From the NCBI GenBank assembly GCA_963709085.1, contig CAVPVB010000007.1, positions 496,001 through 560,000 on the forward strand: a DNA stretch of 64,000 nucleotides, given 5' to 3'. The notes under the pieces were generated by a model. It worked only from the letters and a program-made list of their open reading frames with translations, had not been told where the DNA came from and searched no databases. Position 1 is the first letter of the stretch. Each line of letters opens with the position of its first letter. A program made the translations under genes and the position numbers. Origin of the DNA: Rhodovastum sp963709085. Lineage in GTDB: Bacteria; Pseudomonadota; Alphaproteobacteria; Acetobacterales; Acetobacteraceae. Below, one piece after another: positions 33,101 to 44,170 of the stretch.

Positions 33101-33498
33101 GCACACCGCTGCGCAATGAACCCTATCCCCTGATGTGTGGCCCGTCATGCGCCGTGGAAAACCGTGCCATGCAAAACCTGCCGCCCTCGGAGGTGCATTG
33201 GAAACTGTCGCCATCCTCAAGCCGGATATCACCTTCCTCTCTGGGGCTGTCACGGCTCCAACCTCACGGACGGCGTCGAACAGGCGATGAACATGTCCGA
33301 TTCGCGGAGGGCGCCATGTACGGGTTCGATCGGCTGCTGCGGTCCATATGGCCTGCGCCCCATGCCCGCGAGCAGGAGCGGCATTATGGAGCAATTGCCC
33401 CCTGACCTCACCTCCGGGTGCGCCCCTCCAGGCGCCCCGTCGAGCACTGCTGAAAGCAGGTAGCAGTGCCACAGCGGTGGCAACTTGGCGATTGACAT
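33101..33498. other. Gap with no gene recognised
   Basis: 400 bp between the left repeats and the toxin-antitoxin operator. Frames on both strands are short or lack any family signature. Confidence 0.5.
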
Positions 33499-33529
33499 TT
33501 GTCCGACAAAACTTTATTTTGTCTGACAG
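33498..33529 (+). promoter_or_regulatory. Putative antitoxin operator
   Basis: TTTGTCCGACAAAA and TTTTGTCTGACAG form two related TTGTCNGACA half-palindromes just upstream of the antitoxin ATG (33546). GGAGGAAGG provides the ribosome site. Confidence 0.6.
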
Positions 33530-33545
33530 ATGACGGAGGAAGGTC

Positions 33546-33806
33546 ATGTCGTCCACCGCGAACGTCGATCGAGTTATGGCGGCTGCCAGAGACGAGGGAC
33601 TGATCTCGCCTTCGGACAAGGATGCCAGAGTATCGGGGCGAGTCCACCGGACTTTGTTGGAGGCGGCAAAGAAGCGGGCCGGACTGACCTCTGAGACCGC
33701 TTTGATCGAGTATGCCCTCGCCAAGGTCGCCCTCGAAGACGATTTCGGAGATTACTTCGCCCGCCTGCGCGGCAGCGTGAGCAAGGACGTGGATCTTGAG
33801 TTTTGA
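33546..33806 (+). CDS. Antitoxin-like protein of a PIN-domain toxin pair
   Basis: An 86-residue protein: an N-terminal variable part, then RVSGRVHRTLLEAAKKRAGL TSETALIEYALAKVALEDDF, which resembles ribbon-helix-helix-type antitoxin sequences, and a C-terminal acidic strand (SKDVDLEF) suited to binding the toxin. It overlaps the PIN gene by 11 bp. Likely autorepressor through the palindromes at 33498-33529. Exact antitoxin family not certain. Confidence 0.7.
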   Translation: MSSTANVDRVMAAARDEGLISPSDKDARVSGRVHRTLLEAAKKRAGLTSETALIEYALAKVALEDDFGDYFARLRGSVSKDVDLEF

Positions 33807-34425
33807 TTTGGACAGGGTGCTGCGGAGATTGAAGCCATTCAGGTCAACCGTTTCCTTGGCTCGGCGCCCTCCCGCAGACCTCCCCTTCATCGACAACCAT
33901 CTCCGGCCCGGACCTGAACTGCTGTTGGATACCACGGTCTACATCGATGGCCTGCAAGATCGCTCACCACGGGAGGTCGACCACCTCATGGCCATGCGGA
34001 TCTGCAACCATTCCGCCGTTTGCCTGGCAGAGTTGACACATGCTTTCGGACGCCTGGACCCGAACCACCCCGAAACGGAGAACGCACTCGATAAGTGCAG
34101 GCAGACCGTCAACGGCATCCGGCCGCATCGACTGCGCGAGCCCAGCCAATCAGTCTGGGGGACCGCAGGCGTCCTGGCCGGGTTGGCCTTCCGCCTGGGC
34201 GGGTACATGAAAGGACAAGAGCGCAAGCTATTAAACGGCGCTCTTGTCTTCCTTCAAGCAATGGAGCATGGCCACGCGGTGCTCACGCGGAATATCGGTG
34301 ACTTCGATCTCCTGAATCAGATAGTTCCTGATGGCCGGATTTTTTGTACAAATCACCACGAGATGCGGACGCTTGAAACCCATTCGGCATCCGGAAACTT
34401 GGCCCTTTCCAAATTTGACTCGTAA
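33796..34425 (+). CDS. PIN-domain ribonuclease toxin (VapC-like)
   Basis: A 209-residue protein whose central PIN domain begins LLLDTTVYIDGLQ (first acidic residue, strand 1), continues CLAELTHAFGRLD (conserved Glu), and ends with LNGALVFLQAMEHGHAVLTR NIGDFDLLNQI, containing the last acidic cluster. It is longer than typical VapC (about 130), with an N-terminal extension of about 40 residues. Co-translated with the antitoxin-like gene. Metal-dependent RNase by family; RNA target unknown. Confidence 0.8.
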   Translation: MSFDLDRVLRRLKPFRSTVSLARRPPADLPFIDNHLRPGPELLLDTTVYIDGLQDRSPREVDHLMAMRICNHSAVCLAELTHAFGRLDPNHPETENALDKCRQTVNGIRPHRLREPSQSVWGTAGVLAGLAFRLGGYMKGQERKLLNGALVFLQAMEHGHAVLTRNIGDFDLLNQIVPDGRIFCTNHHEMRTLETHSASGNLALSKFDS

Positions 34426-34469
34426 CATTATTTATTACGTAAATAACTCGCAGGCCGCCTGATTGCTGG

Positions 34470-34822
34470 CTAAACCCGACGGTCTGGCTTCCAGTGCACG
34501 TCAAGGGGCATTTGCTCCATAATGCTGGGCAGGAGACCGGGGAGCCTCCAAAATGGGAATCCGGTGATCGGTGTCAGGAATATGCGGAGATCGTAATTCT
34601 TGGCTGCGATTTCCTTGTGCTTGGCCAGCACCTTATCCTTGGAAGGCTCCAGCAAACGTCCAATCGGCGAAGCACAGTGGAGGGCAAAATCACCCGGCGG
34701 TATTCCGGTTCACGAAAGGCACCGCGCAGCAGTTCGGCGGTCCGCCAAATGAGGTCGGCCAGGTCGGTCCTGCCGCCAGTGGATGTCGATGCTGGCTCAG
34801 ATTGTAACACTTTCTCGCTCAT
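34470..34822 (-). pseudogene. HsdM (type I restriction methylase) N-terminal fragment
   Basis: From the ATG at 34822 the frame reads LADLIWRTAELLRGAFREPE YRRVILPSTVLRRLD, the hallmark N-terminal HsdM domain. One missing base near 34657 shifts the frame, which resumes as LEPSKDKVLAKHKEIAAKN. Homology is lost within about 100 residues; the methylase domain, hsdS and hsdR are absent. A relic carried in the repeat-bounded segment. Confidence 0.72.
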
Positions 34823-35450
34823 GACACACCCCGCAAGCTGGAGCCTTGCCGTGATCCGCAGAGCGATCGCCTCTTCGCAGCGGGGTCGGCTACCGACCCG
34901 ATCATGGGCGACGAAAGCGAGGACGATCGGTTCATCAAATGATTCCTAGGCGGCTCGGAGCGAGGAATTCGACCTCCTCCTATAAGGATAGATCGCCCAC
35001 GCACCCAAACGAAGGACTAATATGTTGACAGGTAAAGACTTTTGGAGACGCTTCTTTTCATGGAAGCCCTGAGTTGCTGCGGTTTGCCAGCCACGCCCTT
35101 GACGTTGACACAGCCAGCGATTGGGCGCGCCCCGTGCTGGCCAACCACGACAGGGATGACCGCCCGGCGCTTTGAGCCCGGGACCGGGACGGGGGGGTGA
35201 CGCTTGCCGCCAGTGCAGTCCTCCCCCAGTCATTCCCGACGGTTGAGGCGATGCCGGGTGATACCTGGGTTTCGTGTTCTTGTTGTGATGTCGATAGGTC
35301 CGCCACCGAATGGTCAGGTCGTTCCGTGTAACATTTGTGCTGAACGACGGAAATCGTCCGGCGTACCTTGCTTGTTATAGCTACATATTTGAGTCAGTAT
35401 AAACTCATCGGTTATCGGCCGCAGTCTACGGCAACATACTTTGTCGTTGC
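34823..35450. other. Gap with no gene recognised
   Basis: About 630 bp between the hsdM fragment and the right-end repeats. I see no family signature in any frame. Confidence 0.5.
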
Positions 35451-35490
35451 AGTGCCACCTTATGCCAAATCGTGCCACATAATGCCAAAT
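35451..35490 (-). repeat. Two inverted copies of the 20-bp motif (right end)
   Basis: AGTGCCACCTTATGCCAAAT (35451-35470) and CGTGCCACATAATGCCAAAT (35471-35490), complementary in orientation to the three copies at 32995-33100. Confidence 0.85.
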
Positions 35491-35496
35491 TCGACA

Positions 35497-35967
35497 TCAC
35501 CCCGTCAGCCCCGCCCGTGCCGCCGTCGCCAGCCGGTCGGCCCGTTCGTTCATCGGATCGCCCGAATGGCCGCGCACCCAGCGCCATTCCACCGTGTGGC
35601 GCTTTTCCGCCGCCAGCAGGCGCTGCCACAGATCGATGTTGGCCACCGGATCGCCGGCCGCGTTGCGCCAGTTCCGCCGCACCCAGCCGGTGTGCCAGCG
35701 GGTTATCCCGTTGCGCACATATTCGCTGTCGGTGTGCAGCACCACCCGGCACGGCCGGGTCAGCGCCTCCAGCGCCGCCGCCGCCGCGGTGAGTTCCATG
35801 CGGTTGTTGGTGGTCACCGGCTCGGCGCCGGACAACTCCCGCTCGCGGCCGCGGAACCGCAGCACCGCCGCCCAGCCGCCCGGTCCCGGATTGGGCTTGC
35901 AGCCCCCGTCGGTCCAGATCTCGACCTCCGGCTCCCCGGCCGCAGGGTCGTTCACCTCAGAGCCCAT
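35497..35967 (-). CDS. rnhA: Ribonuclease HI
   Basis: Cuts RNA in RNA-DNA hybrids. The 156 residues contain all the catalytic acids: Asp in IWTDGGCKPNPGPGGW, Glu in NNRMELTAA, Asp in LHTDSEYVRNGIT, and Asp in GHSGDPMNERADRLA, plus the basic protrusion (GWVRRNWRNA). It overlaps thrB by 11 bp. Its stop codon immediately adjoins the right end of the repeat-bounded element. Confidence 0.95.
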   Translation of the reverse strand: MGSEVNDPAAGEPEVEIWTDGGCKPNPGPGGWAAVLRFRGRERELSGAEPVTTNNRMELTAAAAALEALTRPCRVVLHTDSEYVRNGITRWHTGWVRRNWRNAAGDPVANIDLWQRLLAAEKRHTVEWRWVRGHSGDPMNERADRLATAARAGLTG

Positions 35968-36916
35968 AGGCGTGCTCGTCGCCGGCCTCGAGGTGAAACC
36001 GCAGGCGGCGGACGTATTCCATCGGGTCCTTGCGGGTCACCAGCGCCCCGGCCGGGGTGTTGATCCAGTCATAAAGCCGGGTCAGCGCGAAACGGATCGC
36101 CGCCCCCTGGCACAGCACCGGCAGCGCCGCCCGCTCGGCCGCCGAGAGCGGCCGGATGGCGGCATAGGCGGCGCACAGCGCCCGCGCCCGGGTCACGTTG
36201 AACGACAGGTCGGGCTCGAAGCACCAGGCGTTCAGGCACACCGCGAGGTCATAGGCCAGGATGTCGGTGGCGGCGAAATAGAAGTCGATCAGCCCCGATA
36301 ACCGGCCCTCCAGGAAGAACACGTTGTCGGGGAACAGATCGGCATGGATGTGGCCGACCGGCAGGCCTTGCGGCCAGCCGGCAAGGATGCGCTGCAGCGC
36401 CGCCACCAGTTCCGCCCCCAGCCCGGGAGCCACACCGCTGGCGCCGCGCAGGCTGCGCTCCAGCAGCGGTGCCCAGCCCTCGGGTCCCAGCGCGTTGCGG
36501 CGCGTCGGTGCATAGTCGCCCCCGGCCAGATGCAGCGCCGCCAGCGCCGCCCCCACCGGGCCGCAATGCTCCGGCCGCACCCGTCGCGGCCATACGCCGG
36601 GCAGGAAGGTGGTGATGGCGGCATGCCGGCCGCACAGATGCCGCAGCGCCACCCCGTCGCGCCCGTGCACCGGCCGCGGGCAGGTGATGCCATGCTCGGC
36701 CAGATGGTCCATCAGGCCGAGGAACCAGGGCAGATCGGCCGGGTCCACCCGCTTTTCGTAGAGCGTCAGGATATAGTCGCCGCCGGTGGTCCTCAGGGAG
36801 AAATTGCTGTTCTCCACCCCCTCGGCGATGCCGCGGAACGCCACCAGGTCGCCGATGGCGTAGTCAGCCAGGAAAGCGGCGAGCGCGTCGTCGGAAACCT
36901 CAGTGTAGACAGCCAT
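35957..36916 (-). CDS. thrB: Homoserine kinase (aminoglycoside-phosphotransferase fold)
   Basis: Phosphorylates homoserine for threonine synthesis. The 319 residues match the ThrB type II family: MAVYTEVSDDALAAFLADYA at the start, NFSLRTTGGDYILTLYE, catalytic loop GHIHADLFPDNVFF and metal-binding LIDFYFAATDILAYDLA. The gene follows ispH by 39 bp and overlaps rnhA; ispH-thrB-rnhA is a common alphaproteobacterial arrangement. Confidence 0.94.
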   Translation of the reverse strand: MAVYTEVSDDALAAFLADYAIGDLVAFRGIAEGVENSNFSLRTTGGDYILTLYEKRVDPADLPWFLGLMDHLAEHGITCPRPVHGRDGVALRHLCGRHAAITTFLPGVWPRRVRPEHCGPVGAALAALHLAGGDYAPTRRNALGPEGWAPLLERSLRGASGVAPGLGAELVAALQRILAGWPQGLPVGHIHADLFPDNVFFLEGRLSGLIDFYFAATDILAYDLAVCLNAWCFEPDLSFNVTRARALCAAYAAIRPLSAAERAALPVLCQGAAIRFALTRLYDWINTPAGALVTRKDPMEYVRRLRFHLEAGDEHAYGL

Positions 36917-36955
36917 GGCCGGGGAGCGGTCCTCGAAGGGAACGCCCCGCCTACC

Positions 36956-37908
36956 TCACGCCAGGGGCGCAGGCAACCGGAACACCACGTCCTCGTCCAC
37001 CACCCGCCGCTCCTCCACCGAGAGCGTGTAGCGGCTGCCGAGCCGTTCCAGCAACGCTTCCACCAGTTCCTCCGGGGCCGAGGCGCCGGCGCTGATGCCC
37101 AGCACTGCGACCCCGTCGAGTTCGGCCCAGTCGAGCATTTCCGGCCGCGGCAGCAGCAGCGCCCTGGTGGCGCCGGAACGCTCGGCCACCTCGCGCAGCC
37201 GCTGCGAGTTGGAGGAGTTCGGGCTGCCGATCACCAGCACCAGGCCGGCGCCGGACGCGATCGCCTTCACCGCCGCCTGCCGGTTGGTGGTGGCGTAGCA
37301 GATGTCCTCGCGCTTCGGCCCGCTGATGTTGGGGAAGCGCTCGCGCAGCACCGCCACGATCTCGGCGGTGTCGTCCACCGACAGGGTGGTCTGGGTGATG
37401 AAGGCGAGGTCGCCCGGCGGCGGCTGCACGCTGGCGGCCTCCCCGGCATCCTGCACCAGGGTCATCGCGCCGGGGGGAGCTGGCCCATGGTGCCTTCCAC
37501 TTCCGGGTGGCCGGCATGGCCGATCATCAGGATGTGGCGCTCGGCGGCGAAGTGCCGCTCGGCCTCGCGGTGCACCTTGGACACCAGCGGGCAGGTGGCG
37601 TCGAGATACAGCAGGTTGCGCCGGCGCGCCTCGTTGGGCACCGATTTGGGCACGCCATGGGCCGAGAACACCACGTGCCCTTCATCCGGCACGGCATCGA
37701 GTTCGTCGACGAACACCGCCCCCTTGGCTTCCAGCTGTTCCACCACGGTGCGGTTGTGCACAATTTCATGACGGACGTAGACAGGCGCGCCGTAGCGGCG
37801 CAATGCCTCCTCAACCACGCGAATGGCGCGGTCCACGCCGGCGCAGAAGCCGCGCGGGGCGGCCAGCAGGATGCGGAGGGATGGCTTGGGGGGAACGGCT
37901 TCGGGCAT
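36956..37908 (-). CDS. ispH: 4-hydroxy-3-methylbut-2-enyl diphosphate reductase, frameshifted as sequenced
   Basis: Last enzyme of the MEP isoprenoid pathway, a [4Fe-4S] protein. The first half opens LRILLAAPRGFCAGVDRAIR (first cluster Cys) and runs through DATCPLVSKVH and MIGHAGHPEVEGTMGQLPP. One base is missing from a C-run near 37470, so the frame changes exactly at GQLPPG-AMTLVQ; the rest, with DDTAEIVAVL, DICYATTNRQ, GSPNSSNSQRL and GISAGASAPEELV, is intact to 36956. MEP-pathway genes are essential, so I read the shift as a homopolymer error. Start at 37908 (MPEAVPPK) is the best of several. Confidence 0.9.
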
Positions 37909-37990
37909 GTTGTCCGTGGCGCTGGGTCGCCTCACTATGGCCGTGATCGGTTCGTCGGACAAATGCCTGTCCTTCATCTCGGAGTTGCGG

Positions 37991-38608
37991 ATGCGCTTTC
38001 CTGACCCTGCCAGCCCCCCGCCGCCGGGCACCTGGGCATCCATGCCCCCCAGAATGGCGACGCGCGGGGCGGGTGCAATCCCTGGCCGCTGCGCCGTGCT
38101 GTTGCTGGTGGCCGCGGCGGCGTCGCTGGGCGGCTGCTCACGGCCCGATGCCTTCGCCCCGGCCTGCCCCCAGCTTGCCCTGCTGCCGGATGCCGCCGAC
38201 CTCACGCGCTTCGCCGGCAGCGGCCGCGATACCACCGATCTCGTGCTGGAGGCGCATCTGACCGCCGTTCCCGCCAGCTGCCGCTGGGCCGATGAAAGGC
38301 ACAAACAGGTCGAGGCCAAGCTGCAGGTGGCGATGTCGCTCAGCCGGGGGCCGGCGATGCCGGGGCGGGCGGCCGATGTGGCCTATTTCGCCGCCACGGC
38401 CGAAGGCAACGACATCTTCGACAAGCAGGTTTTCGCCGCCCGGGCCGACTTCCCCGCCAATACCGACCGCCTCAACGTGATCAGCCAGGAGATCTCCATG
38501 CTGTTCCCGTTCAGTGCCGACAAATCGGCGGCGGCCTACAAGATATGGGTGGGCTTCCAGCTGACGCCGGAGGAACTCGCCATCAATCGAAGCCGCACCG
38601 GCAACTGA
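37991..38608 (+). CDS. Putative lipoprotein of unknown function
   Basis: A 205-residue protein with GGAG six bases before the ATG at 37991; an alternative start at 38042 or 38054 would give a tidier signal peptide. The hydrophobic segment CAVLLLVAAAASLGGC ends in a lipobox (SLGGC), so the mature protein would be tethered by lipid at Cys. The rest is alpha/beta with repeated Ala-rich helices (AMSLSRGPAMPGRAADVAYF) and no domain I recognise. Divergent from ispH, upstream of the glycine riboswitch. Confidence 0.65.
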   Translation: MRFPDPASPPPPGTWASMPPRMATRGAGAIPGRCAVLLLVAAAASLGGCSRPDAFAPACPQLALLPDAADLTRFAGSGRDTTDLVLEAHLTAVPASCRWADERHKQVEAKLQVAMSLSRGPAMPGRAADVAYFAATAEGNDIFDKQVFAARADFPANTDRLNVISQEISMLFPFSADKSAAAYKIWVGFQLTPEELAINRSRTGN

Positions 38609-38697
38609 GGGCTGCCGCCCCGCCCGGGGAAACCGGGCCGCGGAAACCGGCTTGAACCCGTCCCCGCGATCCGGCATTTTGATCGCGTTCGACTATC

Positions 38698-38922
38698 CCG
38701 TGCGGGAGAGAACCGCCCGGCCGCGCCGGCAGGCGCGGGCCGGCAGTCGCCGAAGGCGCAACCGGCCCCCGGAAACGCTCAGGCAAAAGGACCGCGCGGG
38801 AGAACGGATCTCTGGAAAGCCGGCCGGGCTCAGGCTCTGCCGCACCGACGGAGTAAGGACGGGTGGTGCCCTAAGGATGGGGCGGGTCCCGCCGAATCTC
38901 TCAGGTTCCGCGACAGAGGGGG
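38698..38922 (+). ncRNA. Tandem glycine riboswitch
   Basis: Two consecutive glycine-aptamer cores: GGGAGAG with CGCCGAAGGCGCAA and AAACGCTCAGGCAAAAGGAC (38704-38792), then GGGAGAACGGATCTCTGGAAAG with CCGACGGAGTAAGG and AATCTCTCAGGTTCCG (38798-38918). This is the classic cooperative layout, set directly upstream of gcvT-gcvH-gcvP. In this setting glycine binding normally turns expression on. Confidence 0.92.
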
Positions 38923-38928
38923 GTCGAA

Positions 38929-38957
38929 GGGTCAGGTCGGGCGTCCGACCGTGACCC
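38929..38957 (+). terminator. Hairpin between the riboswitch and gcvT
   Basis: GGGTCA-GGTCGG pairs with CCGACC-G-TGACCC (one bulged base, 4-nt loop GCGT), 12 bp. It is followed by AATCTT rather than a U-run. It could be the expression platform, by terminating or masking the gcvT ribosome site. Confidence 0.65.
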
Positions 38958-39005
38958 AATCTTCCGGCATCGGGCCGGGAGAGGACCCGACAGCGGAGCC
39001 TCGCC

Positions 39006-40140
39006 GTGACAACCGATTCCGGACCCGAAGCGGCCGAACTCCCTCCCGCTCAGGACGACGCCGCTGGACGCGCTGCACAAGGCGCTCGGCGCGCGCATGG
39101 TGCCGTTCGCCGGCTGGTCGATGCCGGTGCAATACCCCGCCGGCGTGCTGGCCGAGCACCTGCACTGCCGTGCCGGCGCGGCGCTGTTCGACGTCTCCCA
39201 CATGGGTCAGGCCAGCCTGCACGGCAGCGCCGCCGCCGCCGCGCTGGAGGCGCTGGCGCCGGGCGACATCCAGGGCCTCAAAACCGGGCGGCAGCGCTAC
39301 ACCGTGCTGACCAACGCGGCCGGCGGCATCATCGATGACCTTATGGTGGCCGCGCTGGCCCCCGACCGCCTGTTCCTGGTGGTCAATGCCAGCCGGCGCG
39401 ATATCGACCTGCGGCATATCGCAGCACATCTTCCCGCCGGCGTCACCCTGGAACGCCACGACGATCGCGCCCTGCTGGCGCTGCAGGGGCCGGGCGCCGC
39501 CGCGGTCATGGCGCGGCTGGGGCCGGCAGCCCGGGCGTTTCCCTTCATGGGGTTCGGGCCGGTGGTCCTCGGCGGCATCGATTGCCTGGCGTCGCGTTCC
39601 GGCTATACCGGCGAGGACGGGTTCGAGATTTCCGTGCCCTCCATCCAGGCCGAGGCGCTCGCCCGCCTTCTGCTCGACCAGCCCGAGGTGAAGCCGGCCG
39701 GACTTGGCGCCCGCGACAGTCTGCGGCTGGAAGCCGGGCTCTGCCTCTACGGCAACGACATCGACGAGGGCACCACGCCGGTCGAGGCCGGGCTGGCCTG
39801 GGTGATCGGTCCGCGTCGCCGCGCCGATTGGGCCTTCCCTGGCGGCGGCGTCATCCGCGACCAGATAGAGCACGGCAGTCCTTGCCTGCGGGTCGGCATC
39901 CGGCCGGACGGCCGCGCCCCCGCCCGCGCCGGCACCGCCATCCTCGCCGAAGACGGCAGCCCGGCCGGCACCGTCACCTCCGGCGGGTTCGCCCCTTCGC
40001 TGAACGCGCCGGTCGCCATGGGCTATGTCCGCCGCGACCTCGCCGCTTTGGGCACCGCGCTGCAACTGCAGGTGCGCGGCCGTGCCTTGCCCGCCCGTGT
40101 CGTCAGGCTGCCCTTCGTCCCCCACCGCTACCTGCGCTGA
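39006..40140 (+). CDS. gcvT: Glycine cleavage T protein (aminomethyltransferase), frameshifted near the start
   Basis: Moves the aminomethyl carbon of glycine from lipoyl-GcvH to tetrahydrofolate. From PLDALHKALGARMVPFAGWS the frame is intact to 40140, with RAGAALFDVSHMGQ, the folate-binding CLASRSGYTGEDGFEI (catalytic Asp region) and PAGLGARDSLRLEAGLCLYG. The best start is GTG at 39006, behind GGAG, but one extra C near 39046 separates it from the main frame; without that correction the main frame has no usable start before ATG 39097. Operon with gcvH and gcvP under the glycine riboswitch. Confidence 0.9.
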
Positions 40141-40155
40141 AGGAGTCCCGCGCCC

Positions 40156-40526
40156 ATGTCCGAGACCCGGTTCACCAAGGATCACGAATGGGTCCGCCTC
40201 GACGGCGGCATCGTCACCATCGGCATCACCGAGCACGCGCAGGAGGCGCTGGGCGATGTGGTGTTCGTGGAACTGCCCGAGCCCGGCCGCGAGGTGGACG
40301 AGGGCGAGGCCTGTGCGGTGGTGGAGAGCGTGAAGGCCGCCTCCGACGTCTATGCCCCGCTCGCCGGCCGGGTGGTCGAGAACAACCAGGCGATCGTCGA
40401 CGACCCCGCTCTGGTCAACCGCGCGGCGACCGGCGAGGGCTGGTTCTTCCGCCTGGAGCCGAGCGACCCGGCCGCCTTCGCCGCCCTGCTGGACGAGGCG
40501 GCCTATGAGGCGTTGCTGGAGAGCGA

Positions 40527-40530
<4 letters not shown>
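40156..40530 (+). CDS. gcvH: Glycine cleavage H protein
   Basis: Lipoyl carrier of the glycine cleavage system. The 124 residues show the family frame: FTKDHEWVRLDGGIVTIGIT EHAQEALGDVVFVELPEPG, then the lipoylated Lys in AVVESVKAASDVYAPLAG. Length normal. It starts 15 bp behind gcvT and its stop overlaps the gcvP ATG (ATGA). Confidence 0.97.
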
Positions 40531-43397
<2,867 letters not shown>

Positions 43398-43417
43398 GGG
43401 GGTGGGCGAGGAAGGCA

Positions 43418-43640
43418 GGCAAGGCAAGGAAGGCCAGGGGCTCTGCCCCTGGACCCCGCCAAAGGCCCAGAGGCCCTTGGAACCCATTCGTTTTAAGGCT
43501 TTGGGAAGAGGGGGGTGAGGAGATGCTGCGGCCCCTCCTCACCCCCCTCTTCCCAAAGCCTTTAATGAGCGGGGTCCAGGGGCCTCTCGGCCCTTGGCGG
43601 GTCCAGGGCAGCGCCCTGGCCTTCCTTGCCTTGCTTACCT
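43418..43640. repeat. Dispersed palindromic element, copy 3
   Basis: Outer arms GAAGGCCAGGGGCTCTGCCC and the complementary CAGCGCCCTGGCCTTCC. The centre is a perfect 28-bp inverted repeat: 43495-43522 pairs with 43535-43562 across 12 bp. The downstream gene's first codons may lie within it. Confidence 0.88.
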
Positions 43641-44164
43641 TCCTGACCCAAGCCCCCCTTGCCCTCGCCGCCGGTCCACTGGCCGGCCAGGGCGGCATGG
43701 TGGAATGGCGTGTTCCCAATCTTGGTGCCGAGCCGGCTCCTGCTGCCGTGGTGACGCGTGACTTTGCCGTTGGCGGTGGCCGGGAGGTCACCGATCTCGG
43801 TTTCTATCCCTCGCTCAGCCTGGACGCGACCGATGAGGCGCTGGTGTTCAGCTTCTCCGAGGGATGGTGCTGCCTGTCGGCGGACGATGCGGCGTTCGTG
43901 GGGCCGGTGATCACGTTCACCTCGCTGCCGGACGACGAGGATCTGGAGGTGACCATCGGCGACGGCACCATTCCTGTTACGCTGGACGATGTGCAGGTCA
44001 CCGGCAACCGTATTGCCGTGGATTTGCGCGGCCGCGACATCAGCGGCGGCCGGTTGACGCTGCTGGTCGGTCCGGGGTCGAATCTGGCTGAGCGGGCGAC
44101 GCTGGCATTGGTCGGGATCGGCCTGATCGCGCTCGGCACGATCCGCCGCCGCTGGCTGGCCTGA
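43523..44164 (+). CDS. Exported protein with a C-terminal membrane anchor (PEP-CTERM-like)
   Basis: From an ATG at 43523 or 43565, both inside the palindromic element, the frame runs into an export-type segment ALAFLALLTFLTQAPLALAA, a beta-rich middle (FSEGWCCLSADDAAFVGPVI) and a C-terminus LAERATLALVGIGLIALGTI followed by RRRWLA. This hydrophobic helix plus Arg tail resembles exosortase-sorted PEP-CTERM proteins, but the PEP motif itself is absent. The start codon is uncertain because the repeat supplies the beginning of the frame. Function unknown. Confidence 0.55.
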   Translation: MLRPLLTPLFPKPLMSGVQGPLGPWRVQGSALAFLALLTFLTQAPLALAAGPLAGQGGMVEWRVPNLGAEPAPAAVVTRDFAVGGGREVTDLGFYPSLSLDATDEALVFSFSEGWCCLSADDAAFVGPVITFTSLPDDEDLEVTIGDGTIPVTLDDVQVTGNRIAVDLRGRDISGGRLTLLVGPGSNLAERATLALVGIGLIALGTIRRRWLA

Positions 44165-44170
44165 TCGGGG

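Larger units (their letters stand above)
32990..35496. mobile_element. Putative non-autonomous element with multi-repeat ends
   Basis: The left end TGTCG (32990) is followed by three direct copies of a TTTGGCAYAARNTGGCACT-like motif. The right end, read inward from 35496, also begins TGTCG and carries two copies. The ends are therefore inverted. The 2507-bp interior holds an antitoxin/PIN pair and an hsdM fragment but no transposase. The right end abuts the rnhA stop codon. No clear target duplication was found. Confidence 0.5.

Noticed and set aside
32891..33724. Minus-strand open frame of 277 codons across the left repeats and antitoxin
   Set aside because: It overlaps the operator and antitoxin gene and shows no conserved domain; likely shadow.
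34946..35306. Minus-strand frames inside the repeat-bounded segment
   Set aside because: Short, compositionally odd and without homology signals.
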